Below, piece by piece: positions 43,201 to 53,404 of a stretch of DNA of 64,000 bases (positions within the stretch are counted from its first letter, which is position 1; the number at the start of each line of letters is the position of its first letter). Origin of the DNA: Paracentrotus lividus (taxonomy: Eukaryota > Echinodermata > Echinoidea > Camarodonta > Echinidae); the NCBI GenBank assembly GCA_940671915.1, contig CALNVZ010002100.1:4155827-4219826 (forward strand), in the 5' to 3' direction. The position numbers and the translations under genes were made by a program. Under the pieces are notes generated by a model. That model did no database searches. It had not been told where the DNA came from and was given only the letters and a program-made list of their open reading frames with translations.

Positions 43201-46096
43201 TATCTTGTGAGATTTTAATAGCGACTTAGAAGACCGAGAGGATTGAATGGACCTACCTTCCGTCCAGTTGAGGCTGGTATATGAGCGAGTGTATACAATT
43301 GATATTGGTGGATATCTTGTGAAATTTTAATAGAGACTTAGAAGACCGAGATAATTCCGTGAACCTACCTTCTGCCCAGTTGAGGCTAGTATATGAGCGA
43401 GGGTCCAGCCATCATGGTCCATCATATTGAGTAAGTCAGGTGAGACGGGTTGTTGTGACGTCGTCTCTTGGTTGATTTGTGAGAGCATCTGAAGATCAGT
43501 CTGTTCTTTGGTTGGTGTATGGTAGAGCAGAGAGTGCAAGCTACCCATCTGACCATACCGAGCAGATGCATGGAAAGGTGTCCAGCCAATCTACAACAAA
43601 CAAGGAATAATATCATCTTGAAAAGATGATTCATCTAGCCCCATATAATGTAAACAGATGTAAAATATATGGTAGGCAGAAGAATAAAACCTAATCAACA
43701 TGATATATGTCTGCACAGTGCTAATTATCTGAAACACATTAAGCTACATGAAATCTGCTCTCTGACATTGATAGATTGCATTTTTCCCCCTATAGATCTT
43801 TTAAAATAATGTTGAAACATTAAGATGCTACTGCTAAGCCTACTTTATGGTCATACGGCAGGACAGAGGGACGTAATAGCTTTTGTACAGCCCTTTGAAA
43901 TTTGCATGCTATATGAAAAATGTACTGCCCTTTTGACAACCACGCAACGAAATGTTAATGTTCATAGATACGTTAATGTTCATAGATGGCCAATACAATC
44001 TCTGGTAAACTGTCAAGTACAATATTGAAGAGCATAACACTAGCTTGAATGAGGATACTTACGTTAGTACTGCAATCACGTTTCGCGCCATTACCTAGTA
44101 GGATTCTGACACATGAGGCGTGTCCATTTTATGTTAATACAGTCTGTACATGTAGGTGGCCAATACAAATTTTGGTAAAGTACAATATCGAAGAGCACAA
44201 TGCTCGTTTGAGTAGAATACTTACATTAGTACTGCAATCACGTTTAGCGCCATTATCTAGTAGGGTTCTGACACATGAGGCGTGTCCACTAGCAGCAGCC
44301 CAGTGTATAGGTTGCCATCCTTGAGAATCACGGGATAGGGGATTACATCCATGCTCAGCAAGAAACCTCACACACCTATCAATATCAACAAACAAATGGA
44401 GATTTAATTGCAAAACAAAATGTCCAAGTGGTAATGTCAGAATAAATAATTACTTTTGATAATTTTTTTTCCTCCAATTATTCTTCCACTGAAGTTTAGA
44501 AGCTATATCATTAAAGTGAAACTAGTGTTCTGGTCATGACATTAAAATGTGGAAGACACTGTATAAAAGTGATTTGGAGAAGTTGATAACATTTCACCTA
44601 AGCATTATTTTGTGTTGTGAGGTTTTGGAATTGCCAAAATCATAAGAAATTAACCCAATTCAGCTTTTGGGTCACATGGACTTACACGGAAATGCATGTA
44701 TGGGGCAACACAAAATGTTCAGGACCCAAACATGTCAGCTGTGTGGTATATTTCAGATCATATAATGACTATTAGGGCATTTGAAGAGCAATCTTTTCTT
44801 GTGGAGCTTTTTATTATGATATTCTTCCCAAGTATCATGAAAATAACAGGAAAGCTCACAATAATTTTCTTCATCTTTCCACACACCTTCCCACTACAAT
44901 AGATTCCCTTTAAGAGTATAACTAAAAATACATTTATTTCTGAATGTACATCCATGCTCAGCATGAAACCTCACACACCTACAATGTCAACAAATAAATT
45001 GAGATTTTTAAATTGAAAAGCCAAAATGGTTCAGAAGACTATGTCAGGATACATGTGTAAATAATATATATTTTTTAAATTTTGTCACTTATTCTTCCAA
45101 TGGAGATGAGAAGAAATCAGTATCATTTAGAGTAAAATTGAAATTACACTTATTTGATTATCTTACCCTTCATGCCCCTCTCCACATGCTACATGAAGAG
45201 GTGTAAGTCCTTCTGACTGAGATGCATCAGGGTCTTCTCCTAGGGTAACTAATAAATCTATACTATCTGAAAAGCAAAGACAAAGAAATATATTAAGAGC
45301 ACATTGAATCAAACATATGCTGGCACCATTCTCCTAAATCTATGCTATCCATAAAGCAAAGAGGAAGAAGTGGAGGAAACATATGTTATAAATATTCAAC
45401 ACTGCTCCTGGGGTCAATGGAGCTTTCGTCAGATAATGGTGTGATTTTCAAGTTGAAGAAAGATTACATTTATGTTGAATAAACATGTACAAGCAATTTT
45501 TATTTCTGATTGAATAAAAACTTTTATTTTCCAATCACTATTCCATTGTAAGATTATCAAAACTGGGCTTGCCCTTAACATTTTTCTTGAGGTGCCCCGC
45601 AGAGCTACTCCAGAATTCAATCCACATGGTTGAAAAACTTTTAGCTTTATTTCAGGTTGCCAAACAAAGTTTAAGGAGGCCATTTTCTCTAGGCCACTGC
45701 TAAATTTAATATCTACAAAGGCACATCCTATACCTTAGTCACATTGGAAAATAACTCAAAACTTTAACAATTTTGGCCATTTAGAATACTGTTATAGTTT
45801 TTACTCAGTTTACTATTGTCTGGAATATTAGTGTGACTGGAATACTAGCAAGCTGATCATCTGTTCTTAGTGGATATTACCTTTCACTCTTGTTTTCTAC
45901 ACACACTCACCTACTTGCCCGCCATAGGCAGCTGCATGAATAAGAGTTGAGCCATCTTTCTCTGGTGAAGTTCTATCATGTTGTTCTTCTATTAATCTAC
46001 AGAGTGTCGCTGTGTCCCCTTGTCTAGCAGCCTGGTGGAGGGGGGACTCCCAGGCCGATGGACACAGAGTGGGACGGGTTAGAGAAGGGGGACTGC
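30936..46096 (-). CDS. CTTNBP2: Cortactin-binding protein 2 homologue, C-terminal 16 coding exons
   Basis: A minus-strand spliced gene. The exons, in order, are 46096-45911, 45266-45167, 44375-44225, 43590-43369, 38989-38872, 38483-38290, 37737-37617, 36955-36786, 36467-36381, 35877-35778, 35017-34792, 34407-34111, 33474-33299, 32581-32393, 31891-31792 and 31278-30936. Phases match at every junction, giving about 925 residues. The order is about six ankyrin repeats (residues 10-255), then a P-loop NTPase-like module with Walker A GAPGSGKS and Walker B HILVLDGLD, a WLCLLWN..LAPHIE segment, and a basic/serine-rich tail. This order, and PLQMIQNYVR just before the P-loop, match vertebrate CTTNBP2, a cortactin partner at synapses and dendritic spines. 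The N-terminal coiled-coil exons are not seen and should lie above 46.1 kb. Exon 12 is frame-disrupted. Confidence 0.88.
31792..31891 (-). CDS. CTTNBP2: CTTNBP2 exon 15
   Basis: The acceptor TATATCAG was chosen over the ATTCTCAG six bases further in because only it keeps the frame. The donor is TCAG|GTTTGT. It encodes SQRNGRSMIPRRVTPKLVKP, a basic linker. Confidence 0.8.
32393..32581 (-). CDS. CTTNBP2: CTTNBP2 exon 14
   Basis: Acceptor CCTTACAG and donor TCAG|GTAGGC, phase 1 on both sides. It encodes AEDYFSGFRGISAPAVDVLV, then a serine run and basic KKPRRSKSLDRSKTSNK, rich in possible phosphorylation sites. Confidence 0.85.
33114..33243. mobile_element. Diverged MITE in CTTNBP2 intron
   Basis: The left GTTTCTCAAAACTGTTATAA followed by TTTAAGTTCTTGG is imperfectly mirrored by CCATGAACTTAGACTCATGA and CGGTTTCGATAAAC. 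Confidence 0.6.
33299..33474 (-). CDS. CTTNBP2: CTTNBP2 exon 13
   Basis: Acceptor TTGTCGTAG and donor GAAG|GTAAGT. It encodes WLCLLWNYSLAPHIEDSFHH and later NMAASTALYVLLHKSFLPGC. The LWN..LAP and STALYVLLHK..LPGCPL patterns match the helical lid-like end of the CTTNBP2 C-terminal module. Confidence 0.88.
33548..33683. mobile_element. MITE with GGAGGTGTTTCACCCAGTCG ends
   Basis: GGTGTTTCACC-AGTCGTTTATAAG at the left is mirrored by CTTATAAACAACTTGGTGAAACACC at the right. It lies in a CTTNBP2 intron. Confidence 0.85.
34111..34407 (-). CDS. CTTNBP2: CTTNBP2 exon 12, frame-disrupted
   Basis: The acceptor is TCTCTTAG at phase 2 and the donor is CTCAG|GTACAA. The 297-nt length keeps outer frames compatible, but no single frame stays open: stops appear after about 24 codons. 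Homologous pieces sit in alternating frames: TDLTVQQH, then RVDWDQEP, RYLFNVLVMSKDGW, IWKRLNDA and SSGPKAVLCLPINGDAPGS. The switches fall at short runs (CATTCC, TTGGTC, CCAAAGG, TGTGGTAA, GCTTCTAG, GTTTTAG), about six single-base indels that sum to zero. Sequencing error in a low-quality stretch beside a poly-G run is the likeliest cause. Confidence 0.75.
34792..35017 (-). CDS. CTTNBP2: CTTNBP2 exon 11, Walker B region
   Basis: Acceptor TTTTTAG and donor TAGG|GTAAGA. The frame is clean for 75 codons. It encodes NKAVHILVLDGLDKVGVAGI (Walker B-like hydrophobic strand ending in Asp), LLPLMENRST, and NSIIIGTVGGVG, which resembles a sensor-1 strand. Confidence 0.88.
35123..35278. mobile_element. 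Diverged MITE of the CCCTGTAACATAAAGAG family
   Basis: The left CCCTGAAACATAAAAAAGTA and right TGTAACTCTGTATGTTTCAG are inverted, with TTTGCAATAATTGATTGTAA inside. A better copy is at 53252-53404. It is intronic in CTTNBP2. Confidence 0.6.
35778..35877 (-). CDS. CTTNBP2: CTTNBP2 exon 10
   Basis: Acceptor TTTGATTAG and donor AAAG|GTAAAT. It encodes KNKNDRVESDMTYASLNSAF and HKDLCKLLLSK between Walker A and Walker B. Confidence 0.85.
36381..36467 (-). CDS. CTTNBP2: CTTNBP2 exon 9, Walker A
   Basis: 29 codons, phase 0, acceptor TTTGTTTAG and donor CAG|GTATGA. It encodes IKQYKSVLLYGAPGSGKSRL, then AVRLAQFIQ. GAPGSGKS is a complete Walker A (GxxGxGKS) after a hydrophobic strand. Confidence 0.9.
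36786..36955 (-). CDS. CTTNBP2: CTTNBP2 exon 8
   Basis: Acceptor TTTGTACAG, split Gly, donor ATT|GTAAGT. It encodes NLHWSVGETPSMQPHEIF and ESFLPLQMIQNYVRI. The LPLQM.QNY.R helix immediately before the P-loop strand is a recognisable CTTNBP2 feature. Confidence 0.9.
37617..37737 (-). CDS. CTTNBP2: CTTNBP2 exon 7
   Basis: Acceptor TATTTCCAG and donor GCAG|GTAAGA. It encodes an acidic, Ser/Pro-rich linker (MPESDNELPSPNSDQSPSS), then DIGLGVNSIHSYVAG. Confidence 0.85.
38290..38483 (-). CDS. CTTNBP2: CTTNBP2 exon 6
   Basis: The acceptor ATCGCAAG is weaker than the others and the donor is AAG|GTAATT. It encodes EGKTVRVIVDVSQSSTPSND and FVIGQLSVLSGLTWSAFDLA. It links the ankyrin block to the NTPase-like module. 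Confidence 0.8.
38872..38989 (-). CDS. CTTNBP2: CTTNBP2 exon 5, last ankyrin repeat
   Basis: Acceptor TATGTACAG and donor ATCA|GTAAGC. It encodes EMLVALHQYGGVHLAVPDRR and GRTPRDVASDSCKEFLSSI, a terminal ankyrin repeat and cap. Confidence 0.88.
41252..41626. repeat. Tandem duplication, about 190 bp x 2
   Basis: TTTGCATCAATGGGGTCTTC (41253) recurs near 41446. CACCACGCCATGTAACA and GTAAGGTTGAAGGAAGTAAC also occur in both copies. Confidence 0.85.
41774..41948. mobile_element. MITE in CTTNBP2 intron
   Basis: ATGGCCCATATTCT, then GACTGAGTTTGTATG and CATGCAAAGCTATT, are all mirrored on the right arm, with a short loop. Non-coding. Confidence 0.85.
43145..43292 (-). pseudogene. Two duplicated 3' ends of CTTNBP2 exon 4
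   Basis: Two extra copies of the exon 4 end plus its donor (CTCGCTCATATAC, then CCAGTGGAGG or CCAACTGGACGGAAG, GTAGGTCC) lie downstream at about 112-bp spacing. They lack the rest of the exon and have no clear acceptor, so they look like non-functional fragments. Confidence 0.8.
43369..43590 (-). CDS. CTTNBP2: CTTNBP2 exon 4, ankyrin repeats
   Basis: 74 codons, phase 0, acceptor TTTGTTGTAG and donor AAG|GTAGGT. It encodes IGWTPFHASARYGQMGSL, a polar insertion (YHTPTKEQTDLQMLSQ), and DHDGWTLAHILASTGQK. It thus holds an ankyrin repeat, a spacer and another repeat. Confidence 0.88.
44063..44128 (-). pseudogene. Duplicated 3' end of CTTNBP2 exon 3
   Basis: This 66-nt piece matches the last third of exon 3 (ending GATTGCAGTACTAAC) and keeps a GTAAG donor. 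It is followed by a copy of the intron start. It lies about 165 bp from the real exon end and has lost the upstream exon part. Confidence 0.8.
44225..44375 (-). CDS. CTTNBP2: CTTNBP2 exon 3, ankyrin repeat
   Basis: Acceptor TATTGATAG, incoming phase 2, donor AAT|GTAAGT. It encodes CVRFLAEHGCNPLSRDSQGW, then QPIHWAAASGHASCVRTLL and DNGAKRDCSTN, a classic ankyrin repeat with the A-A-x-x-G-H core. Confidence 0.9.
44950..45100 (-). pseudogene. Duplicated 5' end of CTTNBP2 exon 3 with its acceptor
   Basis: CCATGCTCAGCATGAAACCT, CACACACCTACA and the flanking intron copy the real exon 3 start about 600 bp away. The first ten codons (CVRFHAEHGC) and the acceptor remain, then homology stops. Confidence 0.8.
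45167..45266 (-). CDS. CTTNBP2: CTTNBP2 exon 2, ankyrin repeat
   Basis: Acceptor CTTTTCAG and donor AAGG|GTAAGA. It encodes SIDLLVTLGEDPDASQSEG and LTPLHVACGEGHEG, in frame from exon 1 through a split Asp codon. Confidence 0.88.
45911..46096 (-). CDS. CTTNBP2: CTTNBP2 exon 1 of those visible, first ankyrin repeats
   Basis: Acceptor CCATTGCAG, so at least one earlier exon exists. The donor is GTAG|GTGAGT. It encodes SPPSLTRPTLCPSAW, SPLHQAARQGDTATLCRLI and DGSTLIHAAAYGGQV, two ankyrin repeats after a proline-rich lead. The preceding exon must end in phase 1. Confidence 0.88.
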
Positions 46097-46760
46097 CTGC
46101 AATGGGGGAACAAACAGACATAAGAACTAAGCATATTATTACTCACAATTTTTTCCTTGTGAAGTAATTTAGATGAACATGAAAATGTTTTAGAATCAAT
46201 GTGATATCAACTTCAAACTAAAAATGGTAGGGCTAAGGGCATGTCATAGAACTTGCTACAATGTAAATGTCAGAAAATATAATGTTACAGAAATGCACAT
46301 GTACCAGTTTTTAGACATTAAATGTAAATTGTGAACAATTTGCAATAAAGCAGCCAAAATATTCACTCTTTTTCTGAATGTAACATGTATCTTCTTTCTT
46401 CAGGTATAACGGGTATAATAGGCTAAGATGATCTATAAAAAATGCCATAATTGACTTGTACTACACTTGGGGTTAGAATATGGTGAAGAGGCTCTATTAG
46501 ATGGAAACAATGTCTTGGAGGATAATGAGTGTTGTGAGTCAGAACAGACCCTTTGCATTCTATATGTTCCAAAGCAACATTGAATGTTATCCTGTCACCA
46601 CTCGACTGCCAGGCAAAGATGTATGGTAAGGAAATTACTTCAAGACCAAGAGGAAGAAGGTTGAGCCTTCGAAACATGAAAGGATCTCTCTCTACCGACC
46701 AAGAAAAAAAAATCTACTTCTTGTTTGTCACACCTGCATAGATCTCTTGGCCAAGTATTG

Positions 46761-46839
46761 GAAAGGAGAGGGAGGGAGAGAGAGAGATGGAGAGAGCGAG
46801 AGAGATGGGGGAAAGAAAGAGAGAGAGAGAGAGAGAGAA
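46761..46839. repeat. (GA)n microsatellite
   Basis: Purine-only GAGAGA/GGGA run. Confidence 0.9.
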
Positions 46840-47005
46840 TGAAGGAAGTTAATTCAGCACCATCATGGCATGAGGAGTAAGGTGCAGTATATATACTGCG
46901 ACAGATAGGAAATTGAGGATGTTCCCATAGGAAGCATCACCTATTCCTTGTTGGACGCAAACGATATAGGGGCCTATATGTTAAAATATACAATACACCT
47001 GTACA

Positions 47006-48643
47006 TACACTGCCCTCCAAAAGTTTGGGTACACCTGATGTCAGCTCTGTTTTGGATCATTTTGAGGCATTTAATGTCAAGTATTTCAGTCCAAATGATG
47101 TTTAAGTACAAAAAATACATTATGCAGCCAATATGCTTCACAATTACCACTCCAAGTCTTATTGGAATTTAGAAATTACTCAAAAATATGCAAAACGTGC
47201 AAAAACGTGATTTTCCACTAATTTATTCAATTATTGAAAAAAGAAGATATCTCGGCTAATAATGGTCCGATCAATGTAAAATTTTGTATGGATGTTGAGG
47301 CATATGTAAGATATAACCCTGTAGTCTTTGTTCTTATTTTGAGACAACACTTTATTAATAATGCATATTTATGCAAATTAAAGGTCTATTTTTAGAAATG
47401 TATCAATGTTTTGTTAAAAAAATTGCTATGAAGCCCAATTTTTTGTTAAAAGTTGCTGAGTATAATACTCAACAAAATTATGATTAAAAAGTTGAACTTT
47501 CTCATGGATTCCTTTGTATTCTTTTGTTTTATTACTTTCTATTGTTTTAAATTATTTGTATTTTTATGTATTTCGCAATGTTTTTGGCTCTTTTATGTTT
47601 CTCAAATGTACCTTGATTGATTTCAAGATATCCAAGATGATGCTTAAAGCCTTTTAGATGCAACTAGGGGCGTTGTAGAGCAATTCAGGTGAATGGTGCA
47701 TTCAGTACACAAATGGGCAATAATTGAAGTTTTCTATATTTTAAAACATTCATAATTACACGTCAAAACAATGGTTCCTTACTTAATAACTTTTTATATA
47801 GAGACTGAATTATGATTGTTCTGACTTGGGGAGGGGTCTCGGCCAATTTAACCAACTATAAAACATCCATGACTGCTGCCCAACCGCTGCCAACCCCAAA
47901 TATGCCTTTTGGTGACTTTTTTCTTTAAAGCGTAGTGCAACTATTATTCTAAGAACATCGCCCATTGGGTTGTTAGGTGATGCAACATTGCATTATTGCA
48001 TATCAGACCTAAATAGAACTTAAGATAATATTTTGCTTTCATTTCAGAAACAGAAAAGAGCCAAAAACATTCAGAAATACATAAAAATAAAAATAATTGA
48101 AGACAATAGAAAGTGATAAAACAAAAGAATACAAAGGAATTCATGAGAAAGTCTATTTTTTTATTTAAAATGTTGTTGACTATTATACTCAGCAAATTTT
48201 AATAAAAAATTGGGCTTCATAGCAATTATTAAAACAAAATATCGATAAATTTCTAAAAATAGACCTTCAATTTGCATAAATTTGCATAATTAATTAAATG
48301 TTGTCTCAAAATACAAACAAACAGTACAGGGTTATATGTTACATATGCCTCAACATCCATACAAAATTTTACATTGATCGGACCATTATTAGCCGAGATT
48401 ATCTTCTTTTTTCAAGAATTGAATAAATTAGAGCAAAATCACATTTTTGCACCTTTTGCATATTTTTGAGTAATTTCTAAATTCCAAGGAGACTTGGCGT
48501 GGTATTCGTGAAGTAAATTAGTTACATAATGTATTTTTTATACTTAAACATCATTTGGAGTGAAATACTGGACACCAAATGCCTCAAAATGATCCTAAAC
48601 AGAGCTGACAACAGGTGTACCCAAACTTTTGGAGGGCAGTGTA
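47006..48643. mobile_element. 1.64-kb palindromic foldback element with Tc1/mariner-like ends
   Basis: The left TACACTGCCCTCCAAAAGTT, TGGGTACACCTG is mirrored exactly at the right. The arms pair throughout (AAAATTTTGTATGGATGTTG, TTATTAGCCGAGAT) about a centre near 47824. The ends, beginning CACTGCCCTCCAAAAG, resemble Tc1-type terminal repeats, and flanking TA dinucleotides are present. No transposase frame. Confidence 0.88.
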
Positions 48644-51632
48644 TAACGACAGTACAGTTGAGGAAAGAATGTTGCTAACACAATATCAACAACTGCCACA
48701 GTGTCTTAGACATCTGATGTAAACATAAGACAGAATACATCAGTGTGGTCTATTTCGAACACTCAGCCTTAGGACTTTGAAAGAAACAACCTCTTTTTCA
48801 AAGGTCATTTGCAGCAATATGGTTGTCCTATCCTATAGCAATACACTTATTGTTTCACTATTTATACAAAGTGCACTCCATATAGTTATCCCAATGTCCC
48901 TCAGACAAACGTTCTACTTCTGTATCTACTCACAATTCGGATGCCCCAAATAAATACTGGATGGCTTTACAGATTCAATGATTATCTTCATTTTAGAAGC
49001 AATTTTTCTCTCATCAAAGGACCTCTGGACTGTCTGATTCTTCTCTGAGGAGCTATAGAGAGGTTCATATTACCATCAGGCCATTCAAACCCAGATTGAA
49101 TCAATATGACAGAGGTCTATGTAGATGGACATGATTAGAAAGTGATCATTGGATGGAGTAGTGGAGTATTGTGAGTTCCTCCTTGAAATACGAATTCTCA
49201 CACAAGCACGAAAAATTAATTCGGAAAAAGAGGCCTACATTTATGTATACAGACCCTAAATATTGCATTCTAAATACCTCAGAGGCAAGCTACACATGTA
49301 AGGAACAACTTAATGAGAAATAATCAGTATATTTCATTTGCTGTAAGTTATACTGCTGAAATTGCAGGGTGTTATTGTTCCAACAAAAGAAAAGAAAAAG
49401 CATATGAATAATTTTTGTAGAGCTGACACTTTGAATATGATACTGTATTAATTTTGCAGAATTAAAAAAACCCAGAGATATTGTATGCCCTACACACATT
49501 CAATTCATTTCCAAAGATAAGGAAATATTTGATGCAATATTTTCATTTTCTCTACAACCCACAGGCAATGTAAAACATTGTGGTCTGTATAATTTCTACA
49601 TGTATTCATACTTTTACCCTATTGAAAAGCCTCTCTGGCTACGCCACTAATGGGTTCATACTGACAATCACAAGCTACCCTGCATCAATGATGTGCATTC
49701 AGCTCAGAGAATCGAAGATATAAATGTGAAAGGTCAAGAGACTGACTGGTATTTGCTAGAAGCTAATGATCATGGCCTCCTAGCAGTCAGTAGATCAATA
49801 CCAGCTCAACCTGTCTCCTAACAGATGATGAGATGTCATCCAAAAGATTATTGGAAAAGAGGATAAATCGTTAGGGCCGGAGGAGAAATACTGTCTAGTT
49901 TCTACCCTGCAATACTGCCTTGGGGCTGCCTAATGAATAGAACTGTATTGACAATTTTGAAAGGTTAGATAATAAATATTTCAATATTCCAGTTGAAAGC
50001 TTGGAGTCATTTATCCCGCATGACTTGAATTGTAGCCCAAACTATATGCGATATGGAGATTACTCTCAACACAAACATAGAGAAAAGAAATTTGTCCAAC
50101 TGAGCCTTGCTGAGAGAAGATACTGATCTATCTGATATCATCTATTTTTATCATCTCAAGTAAAAAGTCTTTCCTTTCTGAATGAGCTTGAAATCAAGCT
50201 CCCTATTGTTTCATACGTCTCATCACTGTGAACCATCTCCAGGTTTATTGGTTTTTAAACCTGATCTTAGCTGCCAGCTTATAAAGGAGCAAAGACCTTT
50301 CAGGTGAAGACTTAAAGGCCTCATTATTGAATTAAATTTGCCTGGATACTTGATTTTCCAACACCAAAGTAACTTAAAACACTTTGGGACAAAATATTTT
50401 TATTCAAAAAGTATATGTATTGCACTCCATACTAATGTGAAATAGAAATTATCAAATTGAAGTACTGACTTATTCAACTTAACAATATCTTTTATAAGTA
50501 CGATTTGGACCCTCCTTCAGAGTCTTATTTAAAAAAAAAAAAAAAAAAAATCCTGCCTATCTAATTGTTTGTATTTTTGAGAGCAATGTAATTATATTTA
50601 CCCTCAGGTCATTTAAGACGGTTTCTATTTCCTTTTAACTAGCTGCTTCTTACAATAAAATTAATGACGATTACAAGATTACTAAATCTTTGAGATACAT
50701 GTAGGCTACAGAGCCCTTAGCGATTACAGAAGAGGAGATTCTTTGTGCATCTTGCAGATTTTCAACAATTTAATTAATGATATTATCCATTGGTCATAAG
50801 TGCATGCTAAAAACTAGCATTATAACTGATAAGGTTTGCATTTAAAGTGCACTGGTCTTTCACGTTTAAGTTACCGAAATGAATATTCACTTGATATTCC
50901 TCAAGGCATCTCATTTGTATTGCAGACCTGTATAGTTTAAAGGCCATCTCAAGTCACATGTACTCCATCTCTTTCAAATAAAGGAAGTCCACATTACTGG
51001 TAATCTCTTTCATTATCAATCATACTATCCTTATTGAATTAGAGAGTGGATCTTTAATGGCATAAATATAAGAGCCCAGGCTCAAACTACTGCTGCGGTA
51101 TGGATACGAATGTTAAGTCCGTTGGCTGGGAGTCTTCTGATCACTGAGGGTAAGCTGTACTCTTTGTATCCTGAAATTACAGCATTATATCCATCCAATG
51201 TTTTCACCAAACATTGGATCAGGACACAGCAAGGAAATTAAGTGATTTCAAGAAAAACAAGGAAATATCATACAAATTGAGATGCATTTAGGGAAATTTT
51301 TAGAATATCTTTTTCAAGGGGAAATGATATAGATTATATATTCTAAAAGGATGCATAAAAAACCTCTTTATATCATTGTACTTTGTCACAAGAATTGAAA
51401 CAATGCCATAATGTATGAAATATGGCAGAGAAGAGGCAAGCTGGCATTCATATTACAAAAAAATGGGAAGACAGACATACATGTATGCAGATACAGATAG
51501 ACAAACCGAATGGTTGAGCTATATAAGAAGAGAGACTGGTGTACCCCCCCCCCAAAAAAAATGTTAAATAACGATTATATGTATACCATTTACAAGAATA
51601 TCCATCTCATCAAAAGTTTGTTATGAATGATA

Positions 51633-52075
51633 AAGATGACAATGATAGTGAGGATGATATTAACAATGGCAGCAGATGATGGCAGCAAAAATTATGGTGA
51701 TGATAATCACCATGACAACAATATGAATGATCATGATTTGGATGATGGTGGCAGTGATGATGAATATTAATGAAAGGATGAATGTAATGGATTGCCTATA
51801 TTCAGGTGATGATGACGACGATGATGATAATGATATTGATACTGGGTATGATGATGATGATGATAATGATGATGATGACGATGAAGATGGTGATAAGGGG
51901 ATGATGACAGTGATGGTGATAATGATAATGATGGTGATAGGGGGGGGGGTGGATATGATGATGGTGGTGATCATGAAGATAATGATATAACAATGAAAGG
52001 AATTAAACTGATCAGGTAGATGAGGAAGTTGAGAGTGCCATGGATGATGGCAAGGATGATGGCAATAATGGTTTC
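51633..52075. repeat. GAT/GATGAT repeat tract
   Basis: A degenerate trinucleotide-rich tract producing Asp/Met-rich frames on the plus strand and Ile/Ser/His-rich frames on the minus strand. These are repeat artefacts. Confidence 0.85.
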
Positions 52076-53251
52076 AACCTATTGCATGGGCCTCTGATGA
52101 TGTCCGCAGAGAAGAATTGAAGTGTGCCACTCTATAGGATGCTTCCAGACTAAAACCACTACATTAATGTGTACTCATATGCATTGTTTGTGAAGTGCAA
52201 CTAGAAATTGTATTCCAAGATTCAAATCATGCACAATGGAACCAGAAAATAATTTATTCCACCTTAGATTATTAATCTGTCCCTTACATTACCAACGAAA
52301 ATAGCTGGATATGTCAGCAATTTCAGAAATTCCCATCCATATAAAACTTGACGACAAAACTATTTAATGCAAATTTAGCATAATTTCTGGTGCCCTGAGC
52401 GGGCCATATCAATTTCCTATAGGATGTTTACAGTGGTGAAAGCCTGGCAGCCTTGCTAATTACAAACTGCCAATTATCTATTCCTGCCAAACCAAAATAA
52501 CTCAGGAAAACTATGTAAAGAGAGAAAGTGGGATAGAAATATAACTAGGGAAGAGTTAATAAAACAAAGAATTTGTTCAATGCTTGAATACTGTGGTCTG
52601 AGTATTTGAGACACAAAAGTACAGTTCTTGGGAAGATACAGGGTAATGTCATTCTAGGTTTAGTTCAAGTTCCTGGCCACCATGGCCATCAAGTATCAGG
52701 CCTCTTTGGACAAATCGGAGTGAATGGGGAAGAGGGACGGGCAAACGGATCAGGCCGTGGATGTCGGTTCATATTTCTACACTGTATGACAAGGCAGTCA
52801 TGGTGAAGATGAGAAATGCAGTTGGCCCCGCAGTACAATGGGGAGAATGCAGCAAAAAGTGATATTTTAAAATACAGTGTAAGAAAGCTTGGAGGCTGTC
52901 CATATAGGACAGGAATCGCATGCATTCCCTTTCAGCCTCCACCAACCCCTATGCCCATCAAGGATACAATGATAAACCATATGAAGACGTACAGTGCCAA
53001 AACTTGAATACACTAGATAAACATCCACCGTGCACTACGTTTTGGGGAAATGGCTGCCATTCATTCAACAATTCACATTGTTAGACTTATAAAAAACTTT
53101 TCCCTCCTTGAAATTCAGTACTTGCTCTCACAACTTCCATCCCTATGCTCCAAGATCCTTGTCAAACCCCAGACACACTACTTGGCTCAAAAGTATAGAA
53201 CATTCAAGGTATTGTAACAGTCAAAAGGCCTGTTGATGGTCTAGTACTGTG

Positions 53252-53404
53252 CCCTGTAACATAAAGAGTTCTGATCAATTGCAAATCTATAATAGCCAAT
53301 CAGATTCCTTGTTGTATGGATTTCTTACGTAAAAATCTCCATGTGAACCAATCAGAATCATCGTTTCAAATTTGCAATTGATCGTAACTCTTTATGTAAC
53401 AGGG
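53252..53404. mobile_element. MITE with CCCTGTAACATAAAGAG ends
   Basis: The left CCCTGTAACATAAAGAGTT with GATCAATTGCAAAT is mirrored at the right. The inner CCAATCAGA/ACCAATCAGAAT pair is also inverted. Confidence 0.85.

Noticed and set aside
51660..51993. Asp/Met-rich and Ile/Ser/His-rich open frames
   Set aside because: Produced by a GAT-repeat tract on both strands.
52606..52925. Possible coding exon around 52.6-52.9 kb
   Set aside because: Frames are open on both strands but splice sites and frame do not connect to CTTNBP2 exon 1, and I see no domain.
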